Positions 17,908 through 27,245 of a stretch of 64,000 nucleotides of DNA are shown piece after piece. A model generated the notes under the pieces. That model saw nothing but the letters and a program-made list of their open reading frames with translations. It ran no database searches and was not told where the DNA came from. The stretch is taken from positions 1 through 64,000 of the forward strand of contig NZ_JACDTY010000010.1 in the NCBI RefSeq assembly GCF_013520985.1, given 5' to 3'. Position numbers and translations under genes: made by a program. Positions within the stretch are counted from its first letter, which is position 1. Each line of letters opens with the position of its first letter. The DNA is from Mesorhizobium neociceri. Lineage in GTDB: Bacteria; Pseudomonadota; Alphaproteobacteria; Rhizobiales; Rhizobiaceae.

Positions 17908-18795
17908 ATGAGTGGGGCAAGCAAGGCATCCGGACGATCCAGCACCGACGAGGCGGCGACGCGCAAGCGCGGCCGCTCTCTCGCGGCGCTTGGCTACATC
18001 CAGCCGCAGACCTATGAGGAGCTGCGCGCGGTGCTGTCGTCGGGCACGGTGCATTTCCCCAAGCGACTGCGCCAGGTGGCGATCTTCCTGTGGCAGCACC
18101 CGAGCGATGTCGCGCTCGGCACCATTGCGCAGGTGGCGGCGCAGGCCGGCGTACAGCCTTCGACGCTGGTGCGCTTTGCCCAGATCTTCGGCTATTCCGG
18201 CTTTTCCGATTTTCAGGGCCTGTTCAAGGAACACATCAAGGGATCGTGGCCGGAAGGCCGTGGCGAGCCGCGCACCGAGACCGAGCCCAACCTGCATTTC
18301 CTGCGCGGCATGGTCGGGGCGTCGCAGGCCTCGCTCGGCCGCATCGAGGCCGGCTTCGACGTAAAGAGTTTCGACAAGATGGTGGCACTGCTGGCGGACG
18401 CCGAGCTGATCTATGTCATCGGCTCCAAGCGCGCCTTTCCGGTCACCGCTTATCTGTCGCTGACCCTGTCGCAGCAGGGCGTGCGCAATGTGCTGGTCGA
18501 CAATGTCGGCTCCTCGGCGCTCGACCAGATCGGCTGTATCGGCGGCCGGGATGCCGTGCTCGCCGTCTCTTTCAGCCCCTACAATTCGATCACGCCCGAC
18601 CTCGTCGCGGTGGCGCATGAGCGCAAGGCCCGCATCGTCACCGTCACCGACAGCACCTTCAGCCCGCTGATCCCGCTGTCTGACAGCTGGCTGGAAGTGG
18701 TGGAATCCGACTTCGCCGGCTTCCGCTCGCTGGCCGCATCGCTCGCCGTGGGGATGGCGCTGGTCCATGGCGTCGCGGCAATGCGTGGCGAATGA
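17908..18795 (+). CDS. MurR/RpiR family transcriptional regulator
   Basis: A 295-residue sugar-responsive regulator. The N-terminal half carries the RpiR-type helix-turn-helix (IAQVAAQAGVQPSTLVRFAQIFGYSGFSDFQ), and the C-terminal half a SIS sugar-phosphate-binding domain (LIYVIGSKRAFPVTAYLSL, then AVSFSPYNS). Relatives bind a phosphorylated sugar to control nearby catabolic genes. It heads the plus-strand dehydrogenase and ABC transporter genes and is divergent from the Gfo/Idh/MocA oxidoreductase gene, so it is the likely regulator of the whole locus. Confidence 0.9.
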   Translation: MSGASKASGRSSTDEAATRKRGRSLAALGYIQPQTYEELRAVLSSGTVHFPKRLRQVAIFLWQHPSDVALGTIAQVAAQAGVQPSTLVRFAQIFGYSGFSDFQGLFKEHIKGSWPEGRGEPRTETEPNLHFLRGMVGASQASLGRIEAGFDVKSFDKMVALLADAELIYVIGSKRAFPVTAYLSLTLSQQGVRNVLVDNVGSSALDQIGCIGGRDAVLAVSFSPYNSITPDLVAVAHERKARIVTVTDSTFSPLIPLSDSWLEVVESDFAGFRSLAASLAVGMALVHGVAAMRGE

Positions 18796-18873
18796 GCCGC
18801 CGCTGGTCCAATTGACTATCGGGAATTACCATTCCATATCTTCAGAAATAGAAACTTTGTTCCGGGAGGAGGA

Positions 18874-19656
18874 ATGGAGATCCGGCTGGACGGCAAGGTG
18901 GCTTTGGTCACCGGGTCGACGCAAGGCATTGGCCGCGCCATTGCCGAGACGCTTGCGCGCTCCGGTGCGGCCGGCCTTCTGGTAACCGGCCGCGAGAGGG
19001 CGCGTGGCGAGGCGGTGGCAGCCGAGCTGTCGCAATTGGGCACGCCGACCATCTTCGTCGCCGCCAATCTCGCCGATCCGGCAACCCCTGCCGTTCTGGC
19101 ACAGGCCTGCATCGAGCGCTTCGGCCGCATAGATGCTCTCGTCAACGCCGCCGGCCTGACCGATCGCGCCTCTTTCCTCGACGCCAGCCTCGACGACTGG
19201 GCGGCGCTGTTCGCCGTCAACGCCCGCGCGCCGTTCTTCCTGATGCAGGCGGCGATTGCCGACATGAAGAAGCGCCGCCAGGGCGGCGCTATTCTCAACA
19301 TCCTGTCGATCAACGCCCATTGCGGCTCGCCGGAGTTGGCCGTCTATTCCGCCAGCAAGGGCACGCTGGCGACGCTGACCAAGAACGCCGCCAACGCCCA
19401 TCGTTTCGACCGCATCCGCGTCAACGGCATCAATGTCGGCTGGACCGATACGCCGGCCGAGCGCGTCATGCAGGCCGAGACGCTGGGTAACGGTCCGGGC
19501 TGGCTCGACAAGGCCAATGCCGCGCAGCCCTTCGGCAGGCTGCTGACGCCGAACGATATCGCCAGCCTCGCCGTCTTCCTGCTTTCCGACGCGGCCGGCC
19601 CGATGACCGGCGCCGTGATCGACCAGGAGCAGGCGGTGATCGGGGCGAACCGGTGA
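18874..19656 (+). CDS. SDR family NAD(P)-dependent oxidoreductase
   Basis: A 260-residue classical short-chain dehydrogenase. The cofactor motif TGSTQGIG spans 13-20, NAAG is at about 91-94, and the catalytic YSASK has Tyr158 and Lys162, with Ser145 before it. SDRs of this kind oxidise a secondary alcohol of a polyol or sugar. A strong GGGAGGAGGA precedes the ATG at 18874. It overlaps the next gene by 4 bases, so the two dehydrogenases are translationally coupled and may act on successive substrates. Confidence 0.9.
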   Translation: MEIRLDGKVALVTGSTQGIGRAIAETLARSGAAGLLVTGRERARGEAVAAELSQLGTPTIFVAANLADPATPAVLAQACIERFGRIDALVNAAGLTDRASFLDASLDDWAALFAVNARAPFFLMQAAIADMKKRRQGGAILNILSINAHCGSPELAVYSASKGTLATLTKNAANAHRFDRIRVNGINVGWTDTPAERVMQAETLGNGPGWLDKANAAQPFGRLLTPNDIASLAVFLLSDAAGPMTGAVIDQEQAVIGANR

Positions 19657-21185
19657 GCACCATCGAAACGCTTGGGCCGGCGCTGCTCGACCGCTTGCCG
19701 GCCTCGGTCCAGACACCGTCCTACGACCGCACGATGCTGGCGCCCGGCATGGCGCATCTCGGCGTCGGCGCTTTCCACCGCTGCCACCAGGCCGAATACA
19801 CCGACGATCTCATCTCGCTGCGCTTCGACCGCTGGGGCATCGTCGGCATCAACATCCGCCCGCCGAGCCTTGCCGATACGCTCGGACGGCAGAGCGGGCT
19901 CTATACCAGGCTGATCCGCGAAAACAGCCACATCGAGGCGCGCGTCATCGGCAGCATCGTCAGGGTGGTCGACAGCCAGGAAAGTGCCGCACCGGCGCTC
20001 GGCGTGCTGGTGTCGCCCGACATCGAACTGGTGACGATGACTGTGACCGAAAAGGGCTATTGCCATATCCCGTCGAGCGGCGAACTCGATCTCGGCCATC
20101 CCGACATCGTCCACGACCTCGCCAACCCGGAGACGCCGCGCAGCGTGCCTGGCCTGCTGGTGCGGGCGCTGGAGCTGCGCATGGCCACGCATGGAAGGCC
20201 ACTGACGCTGCTCTCCTGCGACAACATTCCTGCCAATGGCATCATCCTCGGCAGTGTCGTGCGCAGCTTTGCCGAACGGCGCGGCAATGGCCTGGCCGCG
20301 TGGATCGCAGCCAATACCGCCTTCCCTTCGTCCATGGTCGACCGCATAGCGCCGGCGGTGACGCAGGACGATCTCGACAGCGTCGAGCAGTGGTTCGGCT
20401 ACCGCGACGACGCCGTCGCCGTCGGCGAGCCGTTCCGGCAATGGGTGATCGAGGAAAAGTTCGCCGGCCGCATGCCACGCTGGGATCTGGTCGGCGCAAC
20501 TTTCGTCGACGATGTCACGCCGTTCGAGCATCTCAAGATGCGGGTGCTGAACGGCGCCCAGACGACACTCGCCACGCTTGGCGTGCTGGCTGGTCTCGAG
20601 CACACATCGGATGCCATGGCCGACCCGCTGCTGTCGGACTTCATCAGACGCATGCTGGTCGAAGAGACTGTACCGACGCTAATGCCGGTATCCGGCATCC
20701 TGCCGCTCGCCTATGTCGAACAGAGTCTTGCCCGGCTGAAGAACACCGCGATCCGCCACCGCAACCACCAGATCGCCACAGACGGTTCGCAAAAGATCGT
20801 CCAACGCCTGCTCAACCCGATCCGCGACCGGCTGAGCCAGGGTGAGAGCATTGGGCTGCTGTCTGTGCCGGTCGCCGGCTGGATGGCCTATCTCATCCAG
20901 GCTTCCGACCGCTTCTGCAAACGCTGGCCGGTGTCGGATCCTTATGCCGGCAAGGTCGCCGCGATCGCCGACGCGACCGGCCATGATGCAAGCGCGCTGG
21001 CATCCGCCATTCTTGCCATAGACGGGATATTCGATCCCGGCCTTGCCGCTGACGAAACATTCCGTGCGGCCGTCACGTCAGCACTTGGCGACCTGCTTTC
21101 GGACGACCCGATGGCGGCCGTCCGCCACAGTCTCGAACAAGATGAGGTCGCGAGGTTGAAGCGATCCAAACAATCGGCATTATAG
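19653..21185 (+). CDS. Mannitol dehydrogenase family protein
   Basis: A 510-residue long-chain polyol dehydrogenase. The N terminus carries GVGAFHRCHQAEYTDDL, and a central block has VIEEKFAGRMPRWD and the KMRVLNGAQTTLA helix with the lysine and asparagine used in catalysis by this family. Members oxidise mannitol, arabinitol, fructuronate or tagaturonate using NAD; the substrate cannot be settled here. It starts at a GTG that overlaps the SDR stop. A 7-bp stem loop follows at 21191-21208. Confidence 0.9.
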   Translation: MSTIETLGPALLDRLPASVQTPSYDRTMLAPGMAHLGVGAFHRCHQAEYTDDLISLRFDRWGIVGINIRPPSLADTLGRQSGLYTRLIRENSHIEARVIGSIVRVVDSQESAAPALGVLVSPDIELVTMTVTEKGYCHIPSSGELDLGHPDIVHDLANPETPRSVPGLLVRALELRMATHGRPLTLLSCDNIPANGIILGSVVRSFAERRGNGLAAWIAANTAFPSSMVDRIAPAVTQDDLDSVEQWFGYRDDAVAVGEPFRQWVIEEKFAGRMPRWDLVGATFVDDVTPFEHLKMRVLNGAQTTLATLGVLAGLEHTSDAMADPLLSDFIRRMLVEETVPTLMPVSGILPLAYVEQSLARLKNTAIRHRNHQIATDGSQKIVQRLLNPIRDRLSQGESIGLLSVPVAGWMAYLIQASDRFCKRWPVSDPYAGKVAAIADATGHDASALASAILAIDGIFDPGLAADETFRAAVTSALGDLLSDDPMAAVRHSLEQDEVARLKRSKQSAL

Positions 21186-21190
21186 ACAGC

Positions 21191-21208
21191 GGTCGTGAAG
21201 CCACGACC
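21191..21208 (+). terminator. Stem loop after the mannitol dehydrogenase gene
   Basis: The arms GGTCGTG and CACGACC surround an AAGC loop. There is no following T-tract, so it is a weak terminator or attenuation point between the dehydrogenase pair and the isomerase/transporter genes. Confidence 0.35.
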
Positions 21209-21213
21209 AAAGC

Positions 21214-21306
21214 AATTCCAGGAAAAGTGTGAAACGGTTTTCCGTTCGGAATTGCGTCAAAAGCAAAGGGATAGAGCGGTTCAGCGTGAAACGATGAAGC
21301 GCTCTA
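21214..21306. repeat. Rhizobial interspersed repeat, GGTTTTCCG type
   Basis: It contains GTGAAACGGTTTTCCGTTCG, a later GATAGAGCGG block and a final GCGCTCTA. A weaker relative lies at 29203-29290. It separates the dehydrogenase genes from the isomerase-like gene. Confidence 0.6.
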
Positions 21307-21316
21307 GGGAGGCACT

Positions 21317-22230
21317 ATGAAACTTGGACTGCTCACCGCGCCGTTTGCGGAGACGCCGCTTGGCGAGGTCGCCGGCTGGGCGCATTCCGTCGGCTTCGAG
21401 GCGCTGGAGATCGCCTGCTGGCCGAAGACCTCCGGCGCGACGCGACGCTATGCCGGCACCAGCCATATCGACGCCGCTTCAACCTCGTCCGCGCAGGCGA
21501 AAGAAATCGTCGCGTCGCTGACCGAGAAGAAGCTGACGGTCTCCGGCCTTGGCTATTATCCGAACCCGCTGCATCCGGACCCTGCGCACCGCGACGCCGT
21601 CATAGGCCATCTGAAGAAGGTCATCGTGCTGGCCGCCAATATGGGTGTTCCCGTCGTCAACACCTTCTGCGGTGGCGATGCCTCCAAGACCGTCGACGTC
21701 AACTGGCAGCACGCGCTTGAGGTGTGGCCCGAAATCGTCGCTTATGCGCGCGACCAAGGCGTCAAGCTTGCCTTCGAGAACTGCCCGATGATCTTCAGCT
21801 ATGACGAGTGGCCGGGCGGGCACAACATCGCCTATTCGCCGCAGGTCTGGCGCCGCATCCTGGAGACCTGGGGCGGCGAGGTCGGCATGAATTTCGACCC
21901 CTCGCATCTGGTCTGGCAGATGATCGACCAGGCCCGCTTCATCAGGGAATTCGGCCCCTACATGCTGCATGTCCACGCCAAGGACCTGATGATTGATCAT
22001 GATGGACTTTATGAGCGCGGGATCCTCTCGGCCGGGATAGGCTGGCAGGTGCCGCGCATGCCGGGGTTGGGCGATGTCGACTGGAGCGGCTTTTTCTCCG
22101 GCCCTACCGCGCCGGCTATGACGGCTCCGTCATCATCGAACATGAGGACAGGCGATTTGAAGGCAGCGACGATCAGGTCAAGCGCGGTTTCCTGCTTGCC
22201 CGCGACCTGCTGCGACCCTTCGTCAAATGA
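21317..22230 (+). pseudogene. Sugar phosphate isomerase/epimerase-like gene with a 1-base deletion
   Basis: The first 260 codons encode a TIM-barrel of the xylose isomerase/AP endonuclease 2 type (VPVVNTFCGGD, AFENCPM, MNFDPSHLVWQ, HVHAKD). After GFFS at 22091-22099, the reading frame leaves the family: the +2 frame, from 22105, reads YRAGYDGSVIIEHEDRRFEG and ends at TGA 22228-22230, as expected. Five bases stand where six are needed, so one base is missing within 22100-22104. The intact product would be about 304 residues. As read, translation would continue to 22321 with an unrelated tail. AGGGAGG precedes the ATG. It is either a true pseudogene or a sequencing error. Confidence 0.85.
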
Positions 22231-22317
22231 CGAGGTGAATGGCTTGGTTTTGATCCTGTCGCAGCCCGGCAGGAGCAAAACCCTGAAACTGAAAAGACAA
22301 TGTGGAGGAGTACTGAC

Positions 22318-23352
22318 ATGAAGAAAATACTGACCATGGTTCCGCTGCTTGGCGGAGTCGCCTTGCTCGCCTCGGTGGGCGTCTCGTCGGCGGAAGGCAA
22401 ATACACGATCGGCATTTCCAACACCGTGCAGGGCAATGGCTGGCGTGAGGAGATGGTGTGCGCCATGAAGGCGCAGGCGCTGGCGTCCGGCGAGGTGGCC
22501 AAGCTCAACATCGCCCACCGCAACACCGATGCCGCCGGCCAGCTCGAAGACATCCGCAATCTGATCAGCGCCAAGGTCGACGCCATCGTCGTCAACCCCG
22601 CCGATCCCGCCGGCATCAAGGCGGGCCTGGAAGAAGCCACCAAGGCCGGCATCGTCGTCGTCGCCGTCGACCAGGCGGTCACCGAACCGTCGGCCTACAT
22701 CATCTCCAACAACCAGGAACAGTATGCCTATCTTGGCGCCAAATGGCTGTTCCAGCAGATGGGCGGCAAGGGCGAGGTGTTTTACATGCGCGGCGCCGCC
22801 GGCGCTTCGGCCGACTCTGATCGCGACAAAGGCTTCAAGAAGGCGCTGGCCGAAAACCCCGGCGTGAAGGTCGCGCAGGAGGTCTTCACCGGCTGGCAGC
22901 AGGATCAGGCCAAGCAGCAGATCCTCTCCTTCCTGTCGACGGGAACGCCGTTCAACGGCATCTGGACGTCAGGCATCGACAACGTCATCGTCGACGCGCT
23001 GGTGGAATCGCAGGCGCCGCTGGTGCCAATCGTCGGCGCCGACAATGCCGGCTTCGTCGGCCAGCTGAGCTCGGTCAAGGGCTTGGTCGGCGCTGCCGTC
23101 ACCAACCCCGGCTCGATCGGCGGCGCGGGCGTGACGCTGGCGCTGCAGATCCTCGACGGCAAGAAGCCGGCGCAGCAGACCGTGCTGGTCGACCCGCAGC
23201 TGTGGGACAACGCGACCGACGAAGGCAAGGCCAAGCTGAAAGCCGCCGCCGATCCGTCGCTCAGCCCGGAATGGCCGGTCTCGATCTCGATCCCCGAGTG
23301 GACGACGTACACGAAGGAGCAGATCGTGGCGTGCAAAGGCCCGGGGGAGTAA
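22318..23352 (+). CDS. Ribose-type ABC transporter periplasmic sugar-binding protein
   Basis: A 344-residue periplasmic binding protein. A signal peptide (MKKILTMVPLLGGVALLASV, then VSSA) precedes a type I periplasmic binding fold: GISNTVQGNGWREEM, VDAIVVNPADPAGIKAG, and the EVFTGWQQDQAKQQI and TSGIDNV stretches. The ATG at 22318 has GGAGGAG upstream; an in-frame earlier start at 22300 is not needed. It opens a transporter set with the ATPase and two permeases, and its ligand is presumably the polyol or sugar handled by the two dehydrogenases. Confidence 0.93.
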   Translation: MKKILTMVPLLGGVALLASVGVSSAEGKYTIGISNTVQGNGWREEMVCAMKAQALASGEVAKLNIAHRNTDAAGQLEDIRNLISAKVDAIVVNPADPAGIKAGLEEATKAGIVVVAVDQAVTEPSAYIISNNQEQYAYLGAKWLFQQMGGKGEVFYMRGAAGASADSDRDKGFKKALAENPGVKVAQEVFTGWQQDQAKQQILSFLSTGTPFNGIWTSGIDNVIVDALVESQAPLVPIVGADNAGFVGQLSSVKGLVGAAVTNPGSIGGAGVTLALQILDGKKPAQQTVLVDPQLWDNATDEGKAKLKAAADPSLSPEWPVSISIPEWTTYTKEQIVACKGPGE

Positions 23353-23361
23353 GCAACCGCG

Positions 23362-23394
23362 CCTTCCCTTCTCCCCTTGTGGGAGAAGGGAAGG
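23362..23394 (+). terminator. Perfect 14-bp hairpin after the sugar-binding protein gene
   Basis: Arms 23362-23375 and 23381-23394 are exact complements around a 5-base loop. There is no T-tract. In transporter operons such a hairpin after the binding-protein gene commonly stabilises its mRNA, giving excess binding protein. Confidence 0.6.
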
Positions 23395-23402
23395 TCGCCG
23401 CT

Positions 23403-23438
23403 CAACAGTACGCCGCGCGCCAGCGTGGCGTACTGTTG
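23403..23438 (+). repeat. Second hairpin between binding-protein and ATPase genes
   Basis: Arms CAACAGTACGCC (23403-23414) and its complement (23427-23438) form a 12-bp stem that can be extended inward by GC pairs. It follows the first hairpin by 8 bases. Confidence 0.6.
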
Positions 23439-23471
23439 CATTGAACAGACCGCATAAATCGAGAACCCATT

Positions 23472-25022
23472 TTGACCACCAGCCCCCTCCTCGACGCGTC
23501 AGGCGTCGCCAAGAACTACGGCGCGGTCGCAGCGCTGCGCAATGCGTCGCTCTCCGTGCTGCCGGGCGAGGTCCACGCTCTGATGGGCGCCAACGGTGCC
23601 GGCAAGTCGACGCTGGTGAAGATCCTGACCGGCGCCGTTCCGGCGAACGCCGGGCGCATCCTGATCCGTGGCGAGGCACGCGACATTCGCTCGCCCGCCG
23701 CCGCCCGCCGCGCCGGGCTGTTGCCCGTCTACCAGGAACCGTCGCTGATCCCCGATCTCGACGTGCTGTCCAATCTCAGGCTGACCAGCACGCCGGTCGA
23801 GCCGTTCCGCGCCTGGGTGCGTGAGCTCGGGATTCTCGACCTCGATCTGCGCGACACGGCGCGCGACATTCCGCTGGCCGTTCTGCGCGTGCTGGACCTG
23901 GCACGGGCGCTGGCCGTCGAGCCTGACGTGCTGCTGCTCGACGAGATGACGGCCGCCCTCCCCGCCAACCTCGCCGAGAAGGTGCTGGAGGTGGTGCGCC
24001 GCCAGGGTGACTCGGGCCGTGCCGTGATCTTCATCTCGCACCGCTTCGTCGAAATCTCGGCGCTGTGCGACCGCGCCACCGTACTGCGCGACGGCGAGAC
24101 CGTCGGTGTCGTCGACATCGTGCCGGGTGTGGAGGAAAAGATCGTCGAGCTGATGCTCGGCACCCGCATCGTCAAGACCCACGTCGCCGCCCGCAGCGCC
24201 GCCGAGAAGGCGGCGCCCGCCCCTTCCAGTCCGCGCATCGCCGTGCACAATTTGCGCGTCGGCACCAAGCTCGGCGACGTCTCCTTCGATCTCGCCGATG
24301 GCGAAGTCGCCGGCGTCGTCGCGCTCGAAGGCCAGGGCCAGGACGAATTGTTCGCCGCCCTTGCCGGCTCGATCCGGCCATCCGGCGGCACCATAGAGGT
24401 CGACGGACAGCCGGTGAAATTCGCGCACCCTATCGACGCCATTCGCGCCGGCATTGCCTATGTACCGGGCGACCGTTCCGAAGCGCTCGCCATGCAGCGC
24501 TCGGTCCGTGAAAACATCGCGCTGCCGTTCAGCGCCGCTTTCCGCAACTGGGGGCCGATCAATATGCGGCGTGAGCGCGCGACGGTGATCGGCGCCATCG
24601 AGCGGCTGCAGATCGACACCCGTGCGCAAGGCGAGGTGCAGCGCCTGTCCGGCGGCAATCAGCAGAAGGTGACCATCGCCCGCTGGATCGCGGCGGATGC
24701 CCGCACCATCCTGTGCTTCGACCCGACGCGCGGCATCGATGTCGGCACCAAGCAGGAGATCTACAAGCTGCTGCGCGAACTCGCCGGCAACGGCAAGTCG
24801 GTGCTGTTCTACACCTCGGAGCTGGAAGAGGTGCAGCGTGTCTGCGACCGCGTCATCGTCATCTTCGGCGGCAAGCTGGTCGACATCTTTCCGGTTGAGG
24901 AAGCGGACGAGCCGGCGCTGATGCGCGCCGCCTACGGCCTGCCGCGTGGCGCCAAGGCCGATATCGGTATTCTGGCCGATCCCACCGCCCATGCCTCCGA
25001 TGCCCCGGAGGCGAGGCCATGA
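23472..25022 (+). CDS. Ribose-type sugar ABC transporter ATP-binding protein, two domains
   Basis: A 516-residue tandem ATPase like RbsA. Domain 1 has an intact Walker A (GANGAGKST) and Walker B (VLLLDEMTAAL), but no recognisable LSGGQ-like signature; its place is taken by IPLAVLRVLDLARAL. Domain 2 has a degenerate Walker A (VALEGQGQDEL), a good signature LSGGNQQKV and a Walker B (TILCFDPTRGID) lacking the catalytic Glu. Together, the two halves could form one composite site. The start is a TTG at 23472 with only a weak GAGAA upstream. It overlaps the first permease by 4 bases. Confidence 0.9.
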   Translation: MTTSPLLDASGVAKNYGAVAALRNASLSVLPGEVHALMGANGAGKSTLVKILTGAVPANAGRILIRGEARDIRSPAAARRAGLLPVYQEPSLIPDLDVLSNLRLTSTPVEPFRAWVRELGILDLDLRDTARDIPLAVLRVLDLARALAVEPDVLLLDEMTAALPANLAEKVLEVVRRQGDSGRAVIFISHRFVEISALCDRATVLRDGETVGVVDIVPGVEEKIVELMLGTRIVKTHVAARSAAEKAAPAPSSPRIAVHNLRVGTKLGDVSFDLADGEVAGVVALEGQGQDELFAALAGSIRPSGGTIEVDGQPVKFAHPIDAIRAGIAYVPGDRSEALAMQRSVRENIALPFSAAFRNWGPINMRRERATVIGAIERLQIDTRAQGEVQRLSGGNQQKVTIARWIAADARTILCFDPTRGIDVGTKQEIYKLLRELAGNGKSVLFYTSELEEVQRVCDRVIVIFGGKLVDIFPVEEADEPALMRAAYGLPRGAKADIGILADPTAHASDAPEARP

Positions 25023-25990
25023 GCCACTTCCTGCGCCGCCAGGGCTGGGTCGTCGGTCTGTTCGCCCTGCTCATCGTGCTGTTCATCGCCACCACGATCA
25101 TCCAGCCGGCCTATGGCAGCAATGATTTCGGCTCGCTCGCGCGCGCCGTGCTGCCCTACGCCTTTGCGGTGGCCGCGCAGACCGTCGTCGTCATCGCCGG
25201 CGGCATCGACCTGTCGGTCGCCGCCATGATGGCGCTGACCAGCGTCACCGCGGCGTCGATGATGAACGGTGCCTCAGAGGAATACGCGCTGTTCGTCATG
25301 CCCTTCGTTCTGGCCATGGGTTTTGCCCTCGGCGCGCTCAACGGCCTGCTCATCGTCGTCACCCGGGTGCCCGACATTGTCGTGACGCTCGCCATGCTGT
25401 TTGTGCTGCAGGGGGCCGCCCTTCTGGTGCTCGATGCACCGGGCGGTGGCATAGCCGAATGGCTGAAGGCGCTGATCTCCGGCACCGTGCCGATCCCCGG
25501 CCTGCCCGACGCGGTCGACGCCTGGCTGCCCAAGGCGCTGCTGGTGCTGATCGTCTGCCTCTGCGTCATCTGGATACCGCTCAGGCGCTCGCGCCTCGGC
25601 CTCTCCATCTATGCCATCGGCTCGAGCGAGCTGGCGGCGTTCCGCTCCGGCGTGCCGGTCAAGCGCACCCGCATCATCGCCTACGCGCTGTCAGGCCTGT
25701 TCGCCGCCTTTGGCGGGCTGGCGCTGACCATGAGCACCGGCATCGGCGCGCCCATTCCCGGTCCCTATCTCTTGGCCAGCGTCGCCGCCGTGGTGCTGGG
25801 CGGCGTCGCGCTCGGCGGCGGCAAGGGCGGCCTGCTCGGCCCCATCGTCGCCGTCTTCGTGCTGCGGCTGGTGCGCACGGATCTCACGCTGCTCGCCATC
25901 GACCCGAATGTCACAGCCATCATCGAGGGATTGATCATGGTGGCGGTGGTGATGTTCGGCGCGTTTATCACCATGCGGGGGCGGCAATGA
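25019..25990 (+). CDS. Ribose-type sugar ABC transporter permease
   Basis: A 323-residue membrane protein of the RbsC-like branched family with roughly 8-10 membrane segments. GGIDLSVAAMMALTSV early in the protein and GVALGGGKGGLLGPIVAVF near the end are the usual conserved phrases. It overlaps the ATPase by 4 bases. A repeat of family B lies between it and the second permease. Confidence 0.92.
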   Translation: MSHFLRRQGWVVGLFALLIVLFIATTIIQPAYGSNDFGSLARAVLPYAFAVAAQTVVVIAGGIDLSVAAMMALTSVTAASMMNGASEEYALFVMPFVLAMGFALGALNGLLIVVTRVPDIVVTLAMLFVLQGAALLVLDAPGGGIAEWLKALISGTVPIPGLPDAVDAWLPKALLVLIVCLCVIWIPLRRSRLGLSIYAIGSSELAAFRSGVPVKRTRIIAYALSGLFAAFGGLALTMSTGIGAPIPGPYLLASVAAVVLGGVALGGGKGGLLGPIVAVFVLRLVRTDLTLLAIDPNVTAIIEGLIMVAVVMFGAFITMRGRQ

Positions 25991-26033
25991 TGGGTGTGGT
26001 GATGCTGGCGCAGCGAGGGGTCGGCGTTCCTGC

Positions 26034-26194
26034 GCGCCCCCCTCTGTCCTGCCGGACATCTCCCCCACGAGGGGGGAGATTGGCAGCTTTGGCGCCCCAC
26101 TCTTTTCTGGAACGCTGGAGATTGGCGAAAGCCGCGATGACAGCCAATCTCCCCACAAGTGGGGGAGATGGCCGGCAGGCCAGAGGGGGGCGCC
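26034..26194. repeat. Inverted repeat, family B
   Basis: The outer arms GCGCCCCCCTCTG and complement, and inner arms ATCTCCCCCAC, match the copies at 17650-17807, 55478-55524 and 55611-55658. It is inserted between the two permease genes of one transporter, so it is presumably transcribed. Confidence 0.85.
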
Positions 26195-26237
26195 GTAGAG
26201 CGCTACCCTTCCTCACTCCATCGCCAAGAGCCGCCCC

Positions 26238-27224
26238 ATGAGCACATCAGCGATTTCCCCTCAATCGGTGCCCTTCGGACGCCGCCTAAAACGCCTCATG
26301 GCCGACAGGCCGCTCATCCCGCTGGTCATCCTGCTCGTCATCCTGGTGGTGATCCTGCAGATCCTGCGTCCCGGCATCGTCAACGAGCGCTGGATCGCCA
26401 ACACCATCAAATTCGCCATCCCCTTGGCGATCCTGGCGGGATGCCAGACCATGACCATGCTGACCGGCGGCATCGACCTGTCGGTCGGCACGGTGGCGAC
26501 GATTAGCGCCTTCATCATGGCGACGCAAATCGTCAACCAGGACCCGGCGGTGGCGTTTCTTTTGGCGATGATGCCGGCGGTGCTGATCGGCCTCGTCAAC
26601 GGCATCGGCGTCGGCGTCTTCCGCGTCCACCCGCTGATCATGACGCTGGGCACCAGCCTGATCGGCACCGGCTGCCTGCAGGTCTACCAGCGCACGGTGA
26701 TCGCATCGGGCGCCAAGATCCCCGACTTCCTCGCCTGGCTCGGCACCGGTGTCACCTGGGGCTTCCCCAACGCGCTTTTGCTGTTCGTGCCGCTGGCAGC
26801 CCTCATCGTCTTCACCCTCGCCCGCACCGGCTTCGGCCGCCTGCTCTACGCCGTCGGAGACAACGAGCGCGCAACGCGCCTGTCGGGCGTGCAATACTGG
26901 CAGGTCATCACCGCGCTCTACATCACATCCAGCGTGCTCGCCGGCATCACCGGCCTGCTCTATATCGGCCTGATCAAGGCGCCCTCGCTGTCGCTCGCTG
27001 AGCCGCTGGTGCTGCCCTCGGTCGCCGCCGCTGTGATCGGCGGCACCTCCATCTTCGGCGGCCGCGGCGGCTACACCGGCACCATCATCGGCGCCCTGAT
27101 CCTGACCGTGCTGACGACGCTGCTGACCATTTTGCAAATGCCGGAGGGGGCACGGCGGATATTGTTCGGGCTGATCGTGCTGTTCGTGACGGCGGCGTAT
27201 TTGCGGATTGTGGAGGAGCGGTAG
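26238..27224 (+). CDS. Ribose-type sugar ABC transporter permease, second
   Basis: A 328-residue permease of the same family as its upstream neighbour, with TGGIDLSVGTVATISAF, RVHPLIMTLGTSLI, and the conserved late phrase GGTSIFGGRGGYTGTIIGALI. Two different permeases are common in this family, where they form a heterodimer. The intervening 247 bases hold a family B repeat. The ATG at 26238 follows the CCGCCCC sequence and lacks a strong ribosome-binding site. Confidence 0.92.
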   Translation: MSTSAISPQSVPFGRRLKRLMADRPLIPLVILLVILVVILQILRPGIVNERWIANTIKFAIPLAILAGCQTMTMLTGGIDLSVGTVATISAFIMATQIVNQDPAVAFLLAMMPAVLIGLVNGIGVGVFRVHPLIMTLGTSLIGTGCLQVYQRTVIASGAKIPDFLAWLGTGVTWGFPNALLLFVPLAALIVFTLARTGFGRLLYAVGDNERATRLSGVQYWQVITALYITSSVLAGITGLLYIGLIKAPSLSLAEPLVLPSVAAAVIGGTSIFGGRGGYTGTIIGALILTVLTTLLTILQMPEGARRILFGLIVLFVTAAYLRIVEER

Positions 27225-27245
27225 GGCTGACAAACGGCAGCGCCA

